Source: an uncultured Pseudomonadota bacterium (GTDB taxonomy: Bacteria > Myxococcota_A > Bradymonadia > Bradymonadales > GCA-2716585). From it: DNA of 47,564 nucleotides. This document shows, piece by piece, positions 9,367 to 17,836 of this stretch (position 1 is the first letter of the stretch; every line of letters starts with the position of its first letter). The notes below the pieces were generated by a model. The model saw nothing but the letters and a program-made list of their open reading frames with translations. It was not told where the DNA came from and searched no databases. The DNA is taken from NCBI GenBank assembly GCA_937123825.1, contig CAKZKQ010000722.1, forward strand, positions 1 through 47,564, in the 5' to 3' direction. The position numbers and the translations under genes were made by a program.

Positions 9367-10728
9367 ATGAAATCCCAAAAAGCCAAAGCCCCTGGCCAGT
9401 CCTCGCGCATCGCCGAACCGTACTCGGGTCAAACCGTGTTGGGGCACTTTGTGCTGGAAAAAGTCCTTGGCGATGACACCTTCGCCACGACCTGGCGCGC
9501 CCAGCAGACCGGAACAAATCGCAAAGCTGTGGTCAAAATCGCCCACCCCCACCTGATGGACGGTCAGGAGCGACACCGTGTAGAGGCGCGCTTTGCCGCT
9601 GAGTTCACAGCTGCCTCTGAAGTCCAGCACCCGTGTTTGGTGACGGTCTACACCTTGGGCAAGGTCAACCGACGCTTGCCCGCCATTGTTATGGAGCATC
9701 TTCCGGGCCAGACCATGGCGCAGGTGCTCCAAGGACGTGCTCCACTGGCCACGGCGACAAGCCTCAAGTTGGCCGGTCGCCTGGCCAGCGCCCTGGTGGT
9801 CATCCACAAGGCCGGCATCATCCACCGCGACGTGTCCCCCCAAAACATCATCCTGTCGCGCACAAACCAGGGCAACGTCTCATGCAAGCTCACAGGTTTT
9901 GGCGCAGCCCGCATCAAGGGCGCGCCCGACGCGGCACGAAGCCCGCTGGGGTCCCCGCTCTACGTGGCACCAGAGCAACTCTATGGTCAGTGCACGTATG
10001 CTTCAGATGTTTACAGTCTGGGCGCCATCATGTGGTGGATGCTCACCGGCAAAGAACTCCACCATGACCCACCAGGCGCGTTTGACTCAGACGCTTACAG
10101 CCCAACGCCAGACATCTGCCAGCATGTCTCCGGGTTGCCCAAGAAAGTGGGCGACTTGATGCGCGCCATGCTCTGGCCCGATCCCAACTGGCGCCTGAGC
10201 GCCAGAGAGTGTGTGGAGCGCCTGGCCCTCATCTTGAACAGCCTCTCTGACACCTCCGACCTCCGCCCCTCGTTGCTTGGACAGACCCCCAAACCCAGCG
10301 AACAACCCAGCACCCGACCCAAGAGGCGCACCACAGCCTCCCAGAGGTCTTCAACCTCACCGCCGAGCCACAACCCTCATCCCTCAAAAACCACCAAAGG
10401 CACACTGCCAGGCATTCGACACACCGAGGCACCGCCAATCCCCCCACCAAAACTCGCCCCCAAAGACATCGAGCGCTTCACCAGCACGATCCCCAACCTC
10501 TTGTCCGCGCTGGAAAGAGCCCTGAATCATCGCCAGGACACGCGCGCATTGGGACTGGCCGTGGAGATCTCTCGAAGCGCGCAGCGCCTCCAATCCTCTT
10601 CAGTTTCGCAGGCGGCAGAGCTCATCATTGAAATGAAGTGTGCCGGACAACACACCGAAGCGGCCAGGATGCTCCCCAGCCTCAAAAAGGCCTGCGGCGC
10701 GCTGGTGGTCTCGGTTTCGCGCGGCTGA
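9367..10728 (+). CDS. Hanks-type Ser/Thr kinase homologue with altered DFG motif
   Basis: 453 residues. The kinase domain covers about 20-300 and a Pro/Ser/Thr/Lys-rich linker about 300-370. The C-terminal helical domain (370-453) has no transmembrane segment, so the protein is probably cytoplasmic. Visible motifs are a degenerate glycine loop (LGDDTFAT), an apparent ATP-binding Lys in AVVKIA, the catalytic HRDVSPQN (His153, Asp155, Asn160) and APEQ. The metal-binding DFG is GFG: Gly177 replaces the aspartate. Loss of that Asp usually abolishes or strongly reduces phosphotransfer, so it may be a pseudokinase scaffold. The ATG at 9367 has GAGGA 9 bp upstream. Confidence 0.85.
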   Translation: MKSQKAKAPGQSSRIAEPYSGQTVLGHFVLEKVLGDDTFATTWRAQQTGTNRKAVVKIAHPHLMDGQERHRVEARFAAEFTAASEVQHPCLVTVYTLGKVNRRLPAIVMEHLPGQTMAQVLQGRAPLATATSLKLAGRLASALVVIHKAGIIHRDVSPQNIILSRTNQGNVSCKLTGFGAARIKGAPDAARSPLGSPLYVAPEQLYGQCTYASDVYSLGAIMWWMLTGKELHHDPPGAFDSDAYSPTPDICQHVSGLPKKVGDLMRAMLWPDPNWRLSARECVERLALILNSLSDTSDLRPSLLGQTPKPSEQPSTRPKRRTTASQRSSTSPPSHNPHPSKTTKGTLPGIRHTEAPPIPPPKLAPKDIERFTSTIPNLLSALERALNHRQDTRALGLAVEISRSAQRLQSSSVSQAAELIIEMKCAGQHTEAARMLPSLKKACGALVVSVSRG

Positions 10729-10880
10729 CCCCCTGTCTTGGATATTGGTGCTGTGTTGGATGGAGAGCAGGCATTCTTGAACGCTCTGCTGCAGGCTGGC
10801 GTTGATCCCTTTTTGATTTGGGGGGAGTTCACCCTGCTCTCTGTTGCTAAGCTCCACGCATAAATGCGGTGGTCTGTCAT

Positions 10881-11207
10881 TTACACCAACGGTTCATCTC
10901 CGAAGCGCCAAGCGGCTCGTCCATCGTCGTGCAAAACCAAGGCGTGGATGAAAGAGGGTTCGTCTTCGTCCTCGCCTATCAAGAGCAATTTGTCAGCGCC
11001 AATCCCTTCGGCGGCCAATTGTTCGTCTTGGAGCCACCTTCCAGAGGCGTTGTGGGGTTGTGGGTTTCGTTTAAAGAAGCGCTCAAAAGCCTCAAAACCA
11101 TCAATGGGCTCAAAGCTGCCCTTTGCCCATGGAAAATCGCTGTCTTGGCCCCACCGAACCACTCCGATGGTTTGCCCGTTGACGACGACTCTTTGTGTTT
11201 TGCCCAT
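10881..11207 (-). CDS. Hypothetical protein, 108 residues
   Basis: The ATG at 11207 is preceded by AGGACA at a suitable distance. The sequence is soluble and acidic (WGQDSDFPWAKG, LLLIGEDEDEP) with no signal peptide or membrane segment, and I recognise no family. It converges on the kinase gene. It is the first of the mainly minus-strand accessory genes; balanced composition and a clear ribosome binding site make it likely real. Confidence 0.6.
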   Translation of the reverse strand: MGKTQRVVVNGQTIGVVRWGQDSDFPWAKGSFEPIDGFEAFERFFKRNPQPHNASGRWLQDEQLAAEGIGADKLLLIGEDEDEPSFIHALVLHDDGRAAWRFGDEPLV

Positions 11208-11260
11208 CAATTGTCCTGTTGAGGTGAAAGCCGATTGTTTTGGTCTTGTGTCCTTGGTTG

Positions 11261-11869
11261 TTATGCGGCGGGGTAGGGTGGTGGGGTGCCGTACTTTGAT
11301 TCAAAGAGAGCGGCGAGGAATCCCGAGGCGCCGTTGAGCTGATCGAGGGCGCAGCCTTGCCCGTGGGCTGAGTGCCAGGAGTCAAACCCTGCCGGTGGGC
11401 GAAGGACCTGGAGGATGGGGGCGAGGTATTTGGGGTCTTCGTTGGAGAAGATCTCGATGCCGCCGCAGATGAGGGCTCTGGCGAGGTTGTCGATGGACAT
11501 GCTGGTCGTGTCTCTGGTTGCCGGGTCCTCGATTTCAAAGCTGGCTTGGCCCATGCGCAGGTGGAAGAAGGGGTTTCCGACCACGTGGCCGACGTCCTTG
11601 AAGATGTTGAAGATGGTGGCGCCGGTGTCGAGCGTGTCTTCAAAGTCTCCAAGGCAGAATTGTGCGTTTGCAGAGCGCATGAGCAGCCAGAACGCGCCCT
11701 TGGAGGGGTATTGTTGGTCGTATTGGGCCAGTGTTCCGTTTTCGGCGGCGGTTTTGCGGTCGGCGGCGTGCTTTTCCCACGCGTTGCGGTAGCTTTTATG
11801 GGCCGAGCGGGCATCGCCAGACCGCATGAAGGCGTCGCCGGGCTGCCAGAAGCTGTCGAAGTTGGACAT
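11261..11869 (-). CDS. TPR-like helical protein
   Basis: 202 residues from ATG 11869 (the longer frame to 11953 adds a Pro/Thr-rich tail unlikely to be coding). DAFMRSGDARSAHKSYRNAW near the N-terminus looks like a TPR-type helix pair, and a similar pattern (ANAQFCLGDFEDTLDTGATI) follows near residues 70-90. No signal peptide. Small TPR proteins with a DSFWQPGD start are, to my memory, scattered as orphan genes in myxobacteria. Function unknown; an adaptor or immunity-like role is only a guess. Confidence 0.6.
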   Translation of the reverse strand: MSNFDSFWQPGDAFMRSGDARSAHKSYRNAWEKHAADRKTAAENGTLAQYDQQYPSKGAFWLLMRSANAQFCLGDFEDTLDTGATIFNIFKDVGHVVGNPFFHLRMGQASFEIEDPATRDTTSMSIDNLARALICGGIEIFSNEDPKYLAPILQVLRPPAGFDSWHSAHGQGCALDQLNGASGFLAALFESKYGTPPPYPAA

Positions 11870-11974
11870 GGGGTTGAATGCCTTGTGAGTGGTTTGGGTT
11901 GAGGGGTCGATGTGTGCGGTTGTCTTGGAGCGGCCTGTGCCGGGTTGGCGCACTGAAACGCACAGGGGATTGGC

Positions 11975-12781
11975 TCAACCCGCACACTCTTCTGACTCGC
12001 CGACCAGTTCGAGCGTCCATTTTATCTGGAGGTCGGCCAGTTGTGGGTCGCCAAGGTTGGGGTGTTGGGACAGCTCAATGGCTGCGCACGGGCCAGAGCG
12101 GCGAGCGGCGGCCCAGATTGTTCCGTTGGGGAGGGTGTCCAGGACGTCCTGGCTGATGAAACCGGGGCCGTGCAGGGGGCAAGACCATTCCTGGCTGGTT
12201 GGGAGCCCAATGCCGGACCACTGGGACCTGACCGAATCGGTGGCGGCAGTGTCCTTGAAGGTCGTGAACGCGTAGACGGGCAGGGGTTCATCGCCGTGCC
12301 ACTCATCGTGCAGCGCGATGGTCGCTCTGGGCTCCCAGTCGACGATGTGTTGAGCCAGGGCTTGAAGGATTGGGTCTTCCCCGCCAAACAAGTCGACGCT
12401 TTGACTGCCTGGCGGCGAGTGGATGGGGCGTTGCAACACTTTCCAGTCTGGCTGTCCGTCCACGTCCACCACGGGAACCACGATCCAGTCTCCTGGAGCC
12501 TGAGAAGCGAGCTTAGACCGAGCCCACCGGAGCACACCAAACGCACCGAGCGCCTCGCCGGGATCCGGGAACCCGTAAAAGAGGAGCGGTCGAGCTTTGC
12601 CACATCTGAATGCCTCGACGGGACGGCCGAGCTGGCTGTGCCCGATCTCTATCCGGCGCACCCGGGGATCTTGTGCTGCGAGTTGGCGCCACGCCTGGAG
12701 GAGCGGACCGGGGGCAAGCGGTGAGTTCAAAGTGGCCTCCGTCGGGGAAAGGGTCTTGAGATGGGCCAAATTAAGCAGCAA
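11975..12781 (-). CDS. M14 carboxypeptidase-like protein with degenerate zinc site
   Basis: 268 residues if read from the TTG at 12781. SQLGRPVEAF and YGFPDPGEALGAFG occupy the place where M14 metallocarboxypeptidases have RxxxG and the HxxE zinc motif. The Glu is present but the His appears to be Pro or Asp. A second candidate ligand region, LHDEWHGDE, lies mid-protein. The frame stays open upstream of 12781 with coding-like sequence (QDLLHICRLEPRNG) back to an ATT at 12838 and a TAA stop soon after; there is no ATG or GTG. The start is therefore unusual (TTG or ATT) or has been lost. Activity is doubtful. Confidence 0.55.
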   Translation of the reverse strand: MLLNLAHLKTLSPTEATLNSPLAPGPLLQAWRQLAAQDPRVRRIEIGHSQLGRPVEAFRCGKARPLLFYGFPDPGEALGAFGVLRWARSKLASQAPGDWIVVPVVDVDGQPDWKVLQRPIHSPPGSQSVDLFGGEDPILQALAQHIVDWEPRATIALHDEWHGDEPLPVYAFTTFKDTAATDSVRSQWSGIGLPTSQEWSCPLHGPGFISQDVLDTLPNGTIWAAARRSGPCAAIELSQHPNLGDPQLADLQIKWTLELVGESEECAG

Positions 12782-12914
12782 CCCGTTTCGGGGTTCAAGT
12801 CGGCAGATGTGCAGCAGGTCTTGTGTTGATATTTTAATGGTAGTTTTTTATTGGTTTGGTTGAGGTGCTCGTCAGCCTGACATCTGCGCTTTGTGGTTGT
12901 GCCGTGTGCCTTTG

Positions 12915-13805
12915 TCAGAGTCCGACTGCTTCGCGGATATGGCTGACATCAAGGCCGTGGTATTCGGCCTGATCGAACATCTCTTGTGCGTAGAATGGAT
13001 TGGTCTCGACGCCATCGCCGGTGGCGTAAATCACGGCGAGCCCGACCATCGCGGATGGGTTTCCGGCGTCGGCGGCGCGTTCGTACCATTTGATGGCTTC
13101 TGGGATGTCTTTTGGCATCCCGCGTCCAGCGGCGTTGAAGGCGCCCATGTTGTACATGGCGCGTGGGTGTCCTGCGTCTGCAGCGCGCTGGCAGGCTTGG
13201 AGCGCGCGCTTTTCATGGATTGGAACGCCGATCCCCTTGGCGTGGTGGATATAAATCTCGAAGAGCGCGTCGGTGTTTCCAAGCGCTGCCGATTGCTCCA
13301 GAAGCTCAAACCCTCTTTTTGGGGAGGCAGTGACGCCAAAACCATGCGTTGTGAGCAGCGCGAGGATGTAGAGCGCGTCGGCGTTGTCAGGATCGGAGTT
13401 CACCACCTCTGAAACGAGTTGATATGCCTCGTTCTCTTCGGGTTTTGTCGCTGTTTGTCGTTTGAAGAACCAGCGCATCTTGGCCAGTTCGAGTGTTGCG
13501 GTGGCGACGTTGGCGTCAATGGCCGCGCGCATTGCCTTTTCGGCTGCTTTAAGATCAGCGTTGCCAACATCGGGGCGAGCATGCCACCACGCGAGGGTTA
13601 TCCAGGCGTTGGGGTCACCTTGTTGGGCGGCGGTTTGGTAGGCGGTGGGTATTTTTAACACCTCATCGATCGAGAGAAGGCCAACTTCCATTTCGCTGCG
13701 CGCAATTCGATCGCGCGTGGCATCGGCCCACGCCACGAGTTGCCCGGCGAGCGCGGTTGAAGGTGGCGACTGCAAGAGGGCGTCGATCTTGGATGTACGG
13801 CTCAT
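12915..13805 (-). CDS. Sel1-repeat protein
   Basis: 296 residues from ATG 13805. At least four Sel1-like repeats of about 36 residues are visible, clearest in the C-terminal half (AADAGHPRAMYNMGAFNAAG, AADAGNPSAMVGLAVIYATG). Sel1 repeats form alpha solenoids that bind other proteins. There is no signal peptide, so it is probably a cytoplasmic adaptor. A longer frame to 13916 is rejected because the extra part covers a promoter-like, parS-like region. Target unknown. Confidence 0.8.
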   Translation of the reverse strand: MSRTSKIDALLQSPPSTALAGQLVAWADATRDRIARSEMEVGLLSIDEVLKIPTAYQTAAQQGDPNAWITLAWWHARPDVGNADLKAAEKAMRAAIDANVATATLELAKMRWFFKRQTATKPEENEAYQLVSEVVNSDPDNADALYILALLTTHGFGVTASPKRGFELLEQSAALGNTDALFEIYIHHAKGIGVPIHEKRALQACQRAADAGHPRAMYNMGAFNAAGRGMPKDIPEAIKWYERAADAGNPSAMVGLAVIYATGDGVETNPFYAQEMFDQAEYHGLDVSHIREAVGL

Positions 13806-13899
13806 GTTTGTCTCTTGCTGGGTGTGTTGGAGGGCAGCTTTGGAATGCTGGCATGGGTTCTGGACGCTCAATTGGTACCAGGTTGTAATCCTTAAAAAT

Positions 13900-13915
13900 T
13901 GTCGCACGTGAAACA
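13900..13915. other. parS-like site (two mismatches)
   Basis: TGTCGCACGTGAAACA matches 14 of 16 positions of the parS consensus TGTTTCACGTGAAACA. It is intergenic, between the Sel1 gene and the next gene. A weak site alone, noted because of the perfect site at 36698-36711. Confidence 0.4.
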
Positions 13916-13969
13916 ATTCGGCTTTTAAATAGCCTTAAATTGGCGCAAAGACTGCGCACCGAGACCGTG

Positions 13970-14416
13970 TTATTTGTCGAGGAAGTCGATGTGGTGTGCG
14001 AGGCCAATTTGGTCGATCACTGTGGCTTCGGCGACTTTTTTGGGGCCTTCCATGAACCAGCAGCGTTTGCCCGGAAGTGCCAGCTTCCGGTGGTGGTGCC
14101 ATCTCTTTTCGAAGAAGAGGATCCACATGTAGGCCCTGCCTGTCCACGGGACCATCTCCTCCATGTCGAGTATCACCGAGCCGTCCGTGTTCAGAAACTC
14201 GGGGTAGACCATGTGGAGTCCGTCTTTTTGAATGTCTTCGCCGTCGTAATGCAGGTCGGAGCGGTATCCCTGGGACGGCCTTTGGACTCGGCCACCGTCT
14301 TCGTAGGGGATGAAGCGGTACTCAACCAGGAAGTCAGGCTTTCGGTTTCGGATGCTTTCGTATGGTGTCCACATCGCTCGTCTCTTTGGGCGCGCGGTGT
14401 CAGGGGTGGTGGTCAT
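13970..14416 (-). CDS. EF-Tu C-terminal-like barrel protein
   Basis: 148 residues from ATG 14416, with AGAAG just upstream. EYRFIPYEDGGRVQRPSQGY and YRSDLHYDGED recall the third beta-barrel domain of elongation factor Tu, which also occurs as a stand-alone domain in hypothetical proteins (for example with PIKSGYRP-type loops). No GTPase domain is present, so it cannot act as a translation factor. Function unknown; fold assignment is from pattern only. Confidence 0.5.
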   Translation of the reverse strand: MTTTPDTARPKRRAMWTPYESIRNRKPDFLVEYRFIPYEDGGRVQRPSQGYRSDLHYDGEDIQKDGLHMVYPEFLNTDGSVILDMEEMVPWTGRAYMWILFFEKRWHHHRKLALPGKRCWFMEGPKKVAEATVIDQIGLAHHIDFLDK

Positions 14417-14462
14417 CTTCTGGCGTCATCGCTTGCTGTTGTAGCGAAGGGGAGGGCGCTGC

Positions 14463-14873
14463 TCACGCAAACGTTGGGTGACTGTCTCGGTGGTCTTGTT
14501 CTGTGGTTGAGTTTGCGGCGTGTTCTGACTTGAGCCGTTTCTTTTGCGCGGCTTTGACGTCGCTCCAGGAACCGCCTGTTTCGATGGCGTGTATCCTCTC
14601 CTCGTATTTGATGCACGCGCGTTTTAGGACTGAGTCCATGGAGATCCCGGCCTCTTTTTCCAGCGCCAGGACCGAGTTGAGGTAATCCCAGAGGATGTCT
14701 CCCAGCTCGTCTTCCAGGTAGGGCTTTCGGCGTTTGGGGATCTCCTGCTTCACCTCTTCGACCTCTTTGGAGATGCCAGAGAGATAGGTCTCAGGCCCCT
14801 TGTACCAGGGGTTGTTCTGGTCAAACGTGGATTTTCGTTTGGCGATGGTCAGCAATTTTTCGAAGTCTTCCAT
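14463..14873 (-). CDS. MazG-like nucleotide pyrophosphohydrolase
   Basis: 136 residues. An all-alpha MazG core is visible, with the metal-binding motifs ISKEVEEVKQEI and, 18-20 residues later, LEDELGDILWDYLN, the EExxE...ExxD arrangement of MazG/dUTPase-type enzymes. These hydrolyse NTPs, often aberrant ones, to monophosphate and pyrophosphate. The start is ATG 14873. A C-terminal tail of about 40 residues is charged and probably disordered. It lies singly among unrelated small genes. Confidence 0.78.
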   Translation of the reverse strand: MEDFEKLLTIAKRKSTFDQNNPWYKGPETYLSGISKEVEEVKQEIPKRRKPYLEDELGDILWDYLNSVLALEKEAGISMDSVLKRACIKYEERIHAIETGGSWSDVKAAQKKRLKSEHAANSTTEQDHRDSHPTFA

Positions 14874-15000
14874 CTTTCAACCAGGCAAGACATGAGGGCT
14901 TTTGAGCCCGAGACGTGCGTTCTTTATTGATACGACAAACTACCATGGTGTGGCGGAGCGTCGCAATGTGGTGTGGTCGATTCTGATGTGGTGCGGCCCA

Positions 15001-15657
15001 TCACAGTGCGTTGGAGAGGTTGAGTAGGAGGTTGACCGCTTCTTGGGTTGGGATGGCCCGGCGAGTTGCGGTTTGGGGGTCGAACTCCTGGCTGAACATG
15101 AAGGGGTAGAAGCTGAAGATGTGGTTTGGAGCCAGCGATTTGGTGTCGTCGCGCCAGCTTGGCCAGCGGTGGTCTTGGTAGAAGTCGGCGACCCCTTCTT
15201 TTGTCATCGACCATGAGAGGAAGCCTGTGTATCCGACCTCAAGGGGCTCAAATTCGAGGGTGTCTGGCGCGAAGTAGAAGACGTCGCCGGGTTTGCCTGG
15301 CAGCGCGGCGCCGCCAAGGACAAAAAGGCCGCCCAGCACGTCGTAGGCGATGACAAGCAGCTTGGGGGTGGGCTGGGGCCAGTCGAGTTGCTGGGTCCAT
15401 GTGTGCAGTTGCTGGGGAAGGCGAGCATGGCCGTGGCCGATGATCCTGATCCAGCCGTCTTCGAGCAGGAGTCCACCTGTGTGGTGGGCGATGGCGCCCA
15501 TTGGAGAGCTGGTGGTGATCTGCAACCGCTGGAGTGTCTCTGAGCCCGCTTGTGTGGAACCTTCGAGGACTTCGATGTGATTTTCTGCTTGGGTGATGAG
15601 GGCCTTGATCATTGGCAAGGCTGATTCGCCGGAGAGCAGTTCGTTCAGTGTGCGCAT
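15001..15657 (-). CDS. DUF2625 family protein
   Basis: 218 residues from ATG 15657. MRTLNELL at the start and TTSSPMGAIAHHTGGLLLED (residues about 56-75) are hallmark stretches of DUF2625 as I remember it, and the length fits. The function of DUF2625 is not known; members are found as solitary genes in many bacteria. No signal peptide. It lies 89 bp downstream of the next minus-strand gene. Confidence 0.75.
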   Translation of the reverse strand: MRTLNELLSGESALPMIKALITQAENHIEVLEGSTQAGSETLQRLQITTSSPMGAIAHHTGGLLLEDGWIRIIGHGHARLPQQLHTWTQQLDWPQPTPKLLVIAYDVLGGLFVLGGAALPGKPGDVFYFAPDTLEFEPLEVGYTGFLSWSMTKEGVADFYQDHRWPSWRDDTKSLAPNHIFSFYPFMFSQEFDPQTATRRAIPTQEAVNLLLNLSNAL

Positions 15658-15746
15658 GTGGTCTGCGGGGGTGGGTTGTGGCGTTGTGCGGGGAGGGATC
15701 AGGCGTGCGGTGCAGTTGGTGGGGGCTGTCTTGGTGCACCTTGTGC

Positions 15747-16280
15747 TCAATTGGCAAAGAAGAGCACATCAGCTCCGGTGCTCTCAACCTCGTCCATCCA
15801 CTTTGACGCCTCGTCGTACTCCCACAACTCACTGACCCCTGGACAGGCCCGGATGTGCTTGAAGATGGTGCGTGCTTCCTCGTGTTCCAAGAGGGCATAG
15901 AGTGTCCAGGAGGAGTTCATCTCGTCGCCAATTTCGGGACGCCCCTCGAAAAATGGAGCCCATAGATTGGGACTCTGGCGACTGTTGTAGACAAGGTTGA
16001 GGAGGTCATTCCAGAAGTCGGTGTTTGAGGTCTGAAGCTTTTGTTGGGTTTGGGCGATGCAAACCACGACCGAGGCCACAACGTCGTCTTCAACACGGAT
16101 CTCTTCCTGACCTCGAAGCACAGTGGTTGCGATCTCCGTGGCTCGTTGACGGGCTGTGGCATCAAAGAAGGTCTTTTCAATCCGCTTGAGCACGTGGGCT
16201 TCAAGTGCTGGATCGCCGTTCTGTAGCGCAGCCCGCAGCTTTCTGGCGTTGATTTGGGCCATTGTCGCGCGAAGTGACAT
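15747..16280 (-). CDS. Hypothetical protein, 177 residues
   Basis: The ATG at 16280 has AGAGGA 9 bp upstream. The predicted protein is mostly helical (ARKLRAALQNGDPALEAH, ALLEHEEARTIFKHIR) without signal peptide or membrane segment. I recognise no family. It is followed at 89 bp by the DUF2625 gene on the same strand, so the two could be co-transcribed. Confidence 0.65.
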   Translation of the reverse strand: MSLRATMAQINARKLRAALQNGDPALEAHVLKRIEKTFFDATARQRATEIATTVLRGQEEIRVEDDVVASVVVCIAQTQQKLQTSNTDFWNDLLNLVYNSRQSPNLWAPFFEGRPEIGDEMNSSWTLYALLEHEEARTIFKHIRACPGVSELWEYDEASKWMDEVESTGADVLFFAN

Positions 16281-16377
16281 GGGGGTTGTCCTCTTTTCTT
16301 CAACATCTGCGCCTTGGTAGGCCGTGTTCTTTGGCGGTCAAGTCCAAGAACACCTCCAGATTGGTTGCGATGCTCGC

Positions 16378-17265
16378 CTACGCGCTGGGTAATGTGAGGA
16401 TCATTTCTTCGATTTCAAATGGCGATGTGCTCTCTGCCACTGAGGTGATGCCCGTGGGTTTGAAGCTCGCCTTTAAATAGAGTGATTTTGCCCGTGGGCT
16501 GTGAACGGGGACCCAAAGGCGAACGGCGTCAAAGCCTTGCGATGTTGCCCAATCCACCACCGCTTCCAGCAGCGCCAAACCCAGTCCTCGCCGTCGATAA
16601 GCTGAATCCACCCACATGCCGCCGAGCCTGCCCCCGTTGGGGTTTCGGTCATCGCGGATCCCAAACACAGAGCCTCGGACCGCTCCTTCCACGGTGGCTG
16701 TGAACATGGCGTGCTTCTTGGCGAGCGAGTCGGTGAGTTCTATCCAGTACTCATCTGGCCTCTCCATGGCGTCGTTCAGCGTTTCGCCAAATGCGTCGGG
16801 GGCGTCGCGGAGCGCAGCGAGTCGAAGTTTACGAACCAGTGTGTGTTCGGTTGCGAGGGTTCTTTGGATCTGCACAGGCGCAGTGTGGGCAGAGTTGTTC
16901 GGCAGGCCTTGAGGTCGGTTTCCACGCTGAAAGTGGCGGCGAATGACTTCGGATAGGGCCTCTATGCCTTGGACTTCGTATTTGCCTGCGTCTGTGTAGG
17001 GAGCATCATCGCCGGGCTGTGGTGGAAGCTCCAGGCTGACCGAGTAGCGCCCGTCGGGTTGGCCATAGGTGGACATGTAGGCCAGGACGCCGTGGTTGTT
17101 GGGGCACGCGATGCCCACGGCGAACAAATCGCTCTTCCAATGATCGACGATGTCGAATGCGTGCGGGCCAAGAGACGCTTTCAGGGCGTCGAGCAGGCGG
17201 ATGATGGATGGGTCTTTTGAGGCGTTTGCGTCCACAGTGCGCCGCTTTGGCTGTGTTTGGGCCAT
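16378..17265 (-). CDS. GNAT acetyltransferase with N-terminal extra domain
   Basis: 295 residues from ATG 17265. The C-terminal part (about 130-295) is a GNAT fold: acceptor-side VRKLRLAALRDAPDAF, the central strand GMWVDSAYRRRGLGLALLEA with the RRRGLG acetyl-CoA pyrophosphate loop, and AKSLYLKASFKPTG. The N-terminal approximately 115 residues (STYGQPDGRYSVSLELPP) look like a separate small domain of unknown type also seen as stand-alone hypotheticals. The joined architecture suggests a fused substrate-sensing or binding module. Substrate unknown. Confidence 0.8.
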   Translation of the reverse strand: MAQTQPKRRTVDANASKDPSIIRLLDALKASLGPHAFDIVDHWKSDLFAVGIACPNNHGVLAYMSTYGQPDGRYSVSLELPPQPGDDAPYTDAGKYEVQGIEALSEVIRRHFQRGNRPQGLPNNSAHTAPVQIQRTLATEHTLVRKLRLAALRDAPDAFGETLNDAMERPDEYWIELTDSLAKKHAMFTATVEGAVRGSVFGIRDDRNPNGGRLGGMWVDSAYRRRGLGLALLEAVVDWATSQGFDAVRLWVPVHSPRAKSLYLKASFKPTGITSVAESTSPFEIEEMILTLPSA

Positions 17266-17438
17266 AGGAGCGAGCCACGGCGAGCGGCGACGTCGAACGA
17301 TGGCCGGTGACGCGCCTGGGCGTTGTCTGGGTGATGCCTGAGCGCTTTGGTATTGCCACCACAGACCTCAGAGACGGTGTGGTGGATGGCAGCGCATCGC
17401 TTTGGGATGGCGTTGGTGATGGCCATCCACTGTGGGGA

Positions 17439-17657
17439 TCACTTGGCTTCGGCTTTGGCCTTGGCTTCGGCCTCGCGTTTGGCCTTTTTGCAGGGGCAGT
17501 CTTCGTCGGGGGGGCAGTCGTCGCCTTCGACGGCCTCTGTTTTTTGGTCACCGCCGACAATCGCGGCGTCAGAGGTGGCCTCACAGCCCGTCAGCGCAGG
17601 CAGCGCGAAGCAAAGGACGGCAAAGAGGGACAGGGAAGTCTTGAGCATGCTCTTCAT
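17439..17657 (-). CDS. Small lipoprotein with Lys/Ala/Glu tail
   Basis: 72 residues. Signal peptide (residues 1-23) with lipobox ALTGC; the mature part has a short acidic, Cys-containing segment (DDCPPDEDCPC) and ends in a highly charged KAKREAEAKAKAEAK-type helix. It is probably anchored in a membrane, with the helix near or against the cell wall. Function unknown. Confidence 0.65.
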   Translation of the reverse strand: MKSMLKTSLSLFAVLCFALPALTGCEATSDAAIVGGDQKTEAVEGDDCPPDEDCPCKKAKREAEAKAKAEAK

Positions 17658-17836
17658 GGGTAAAAACTCGCGTGGTTATGGGGGCTGTTCACGAACAGAT
17701 CGAATTCCAACATTCGGCAGCATAAGGCGCCGAAGGCCAGTGTAGGCGATTGGGGCGCGGTCAACCAAGGATAACGTGTGGAACGGTGGGTTCCTCTCCT
17801 GGCCCATCTAAAGCGTGTTTTAGATTTCTTTGATGT

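Noticed and set aside
10763..10841. 9-bp inverted repeat GAGAGCAGG / CCTGCTCTC with a 61-nt spacer between convergent genes
   Set aside because: Long loop, no T run; too weak for a terminator call.
10600..10857. 85-residue minus-strand ORF across the kinase 3' end
   Set aside because: Antisense to the coding kinase frame; no ribosome binding site or conserved motif.
17356..17385. 8-bp hairpin CCACCACA / TGTGGTGG in the gap before the GNAT gene
   Set aside because: Short stem in GC-rich sequence, no T tract or nearby conserved element.
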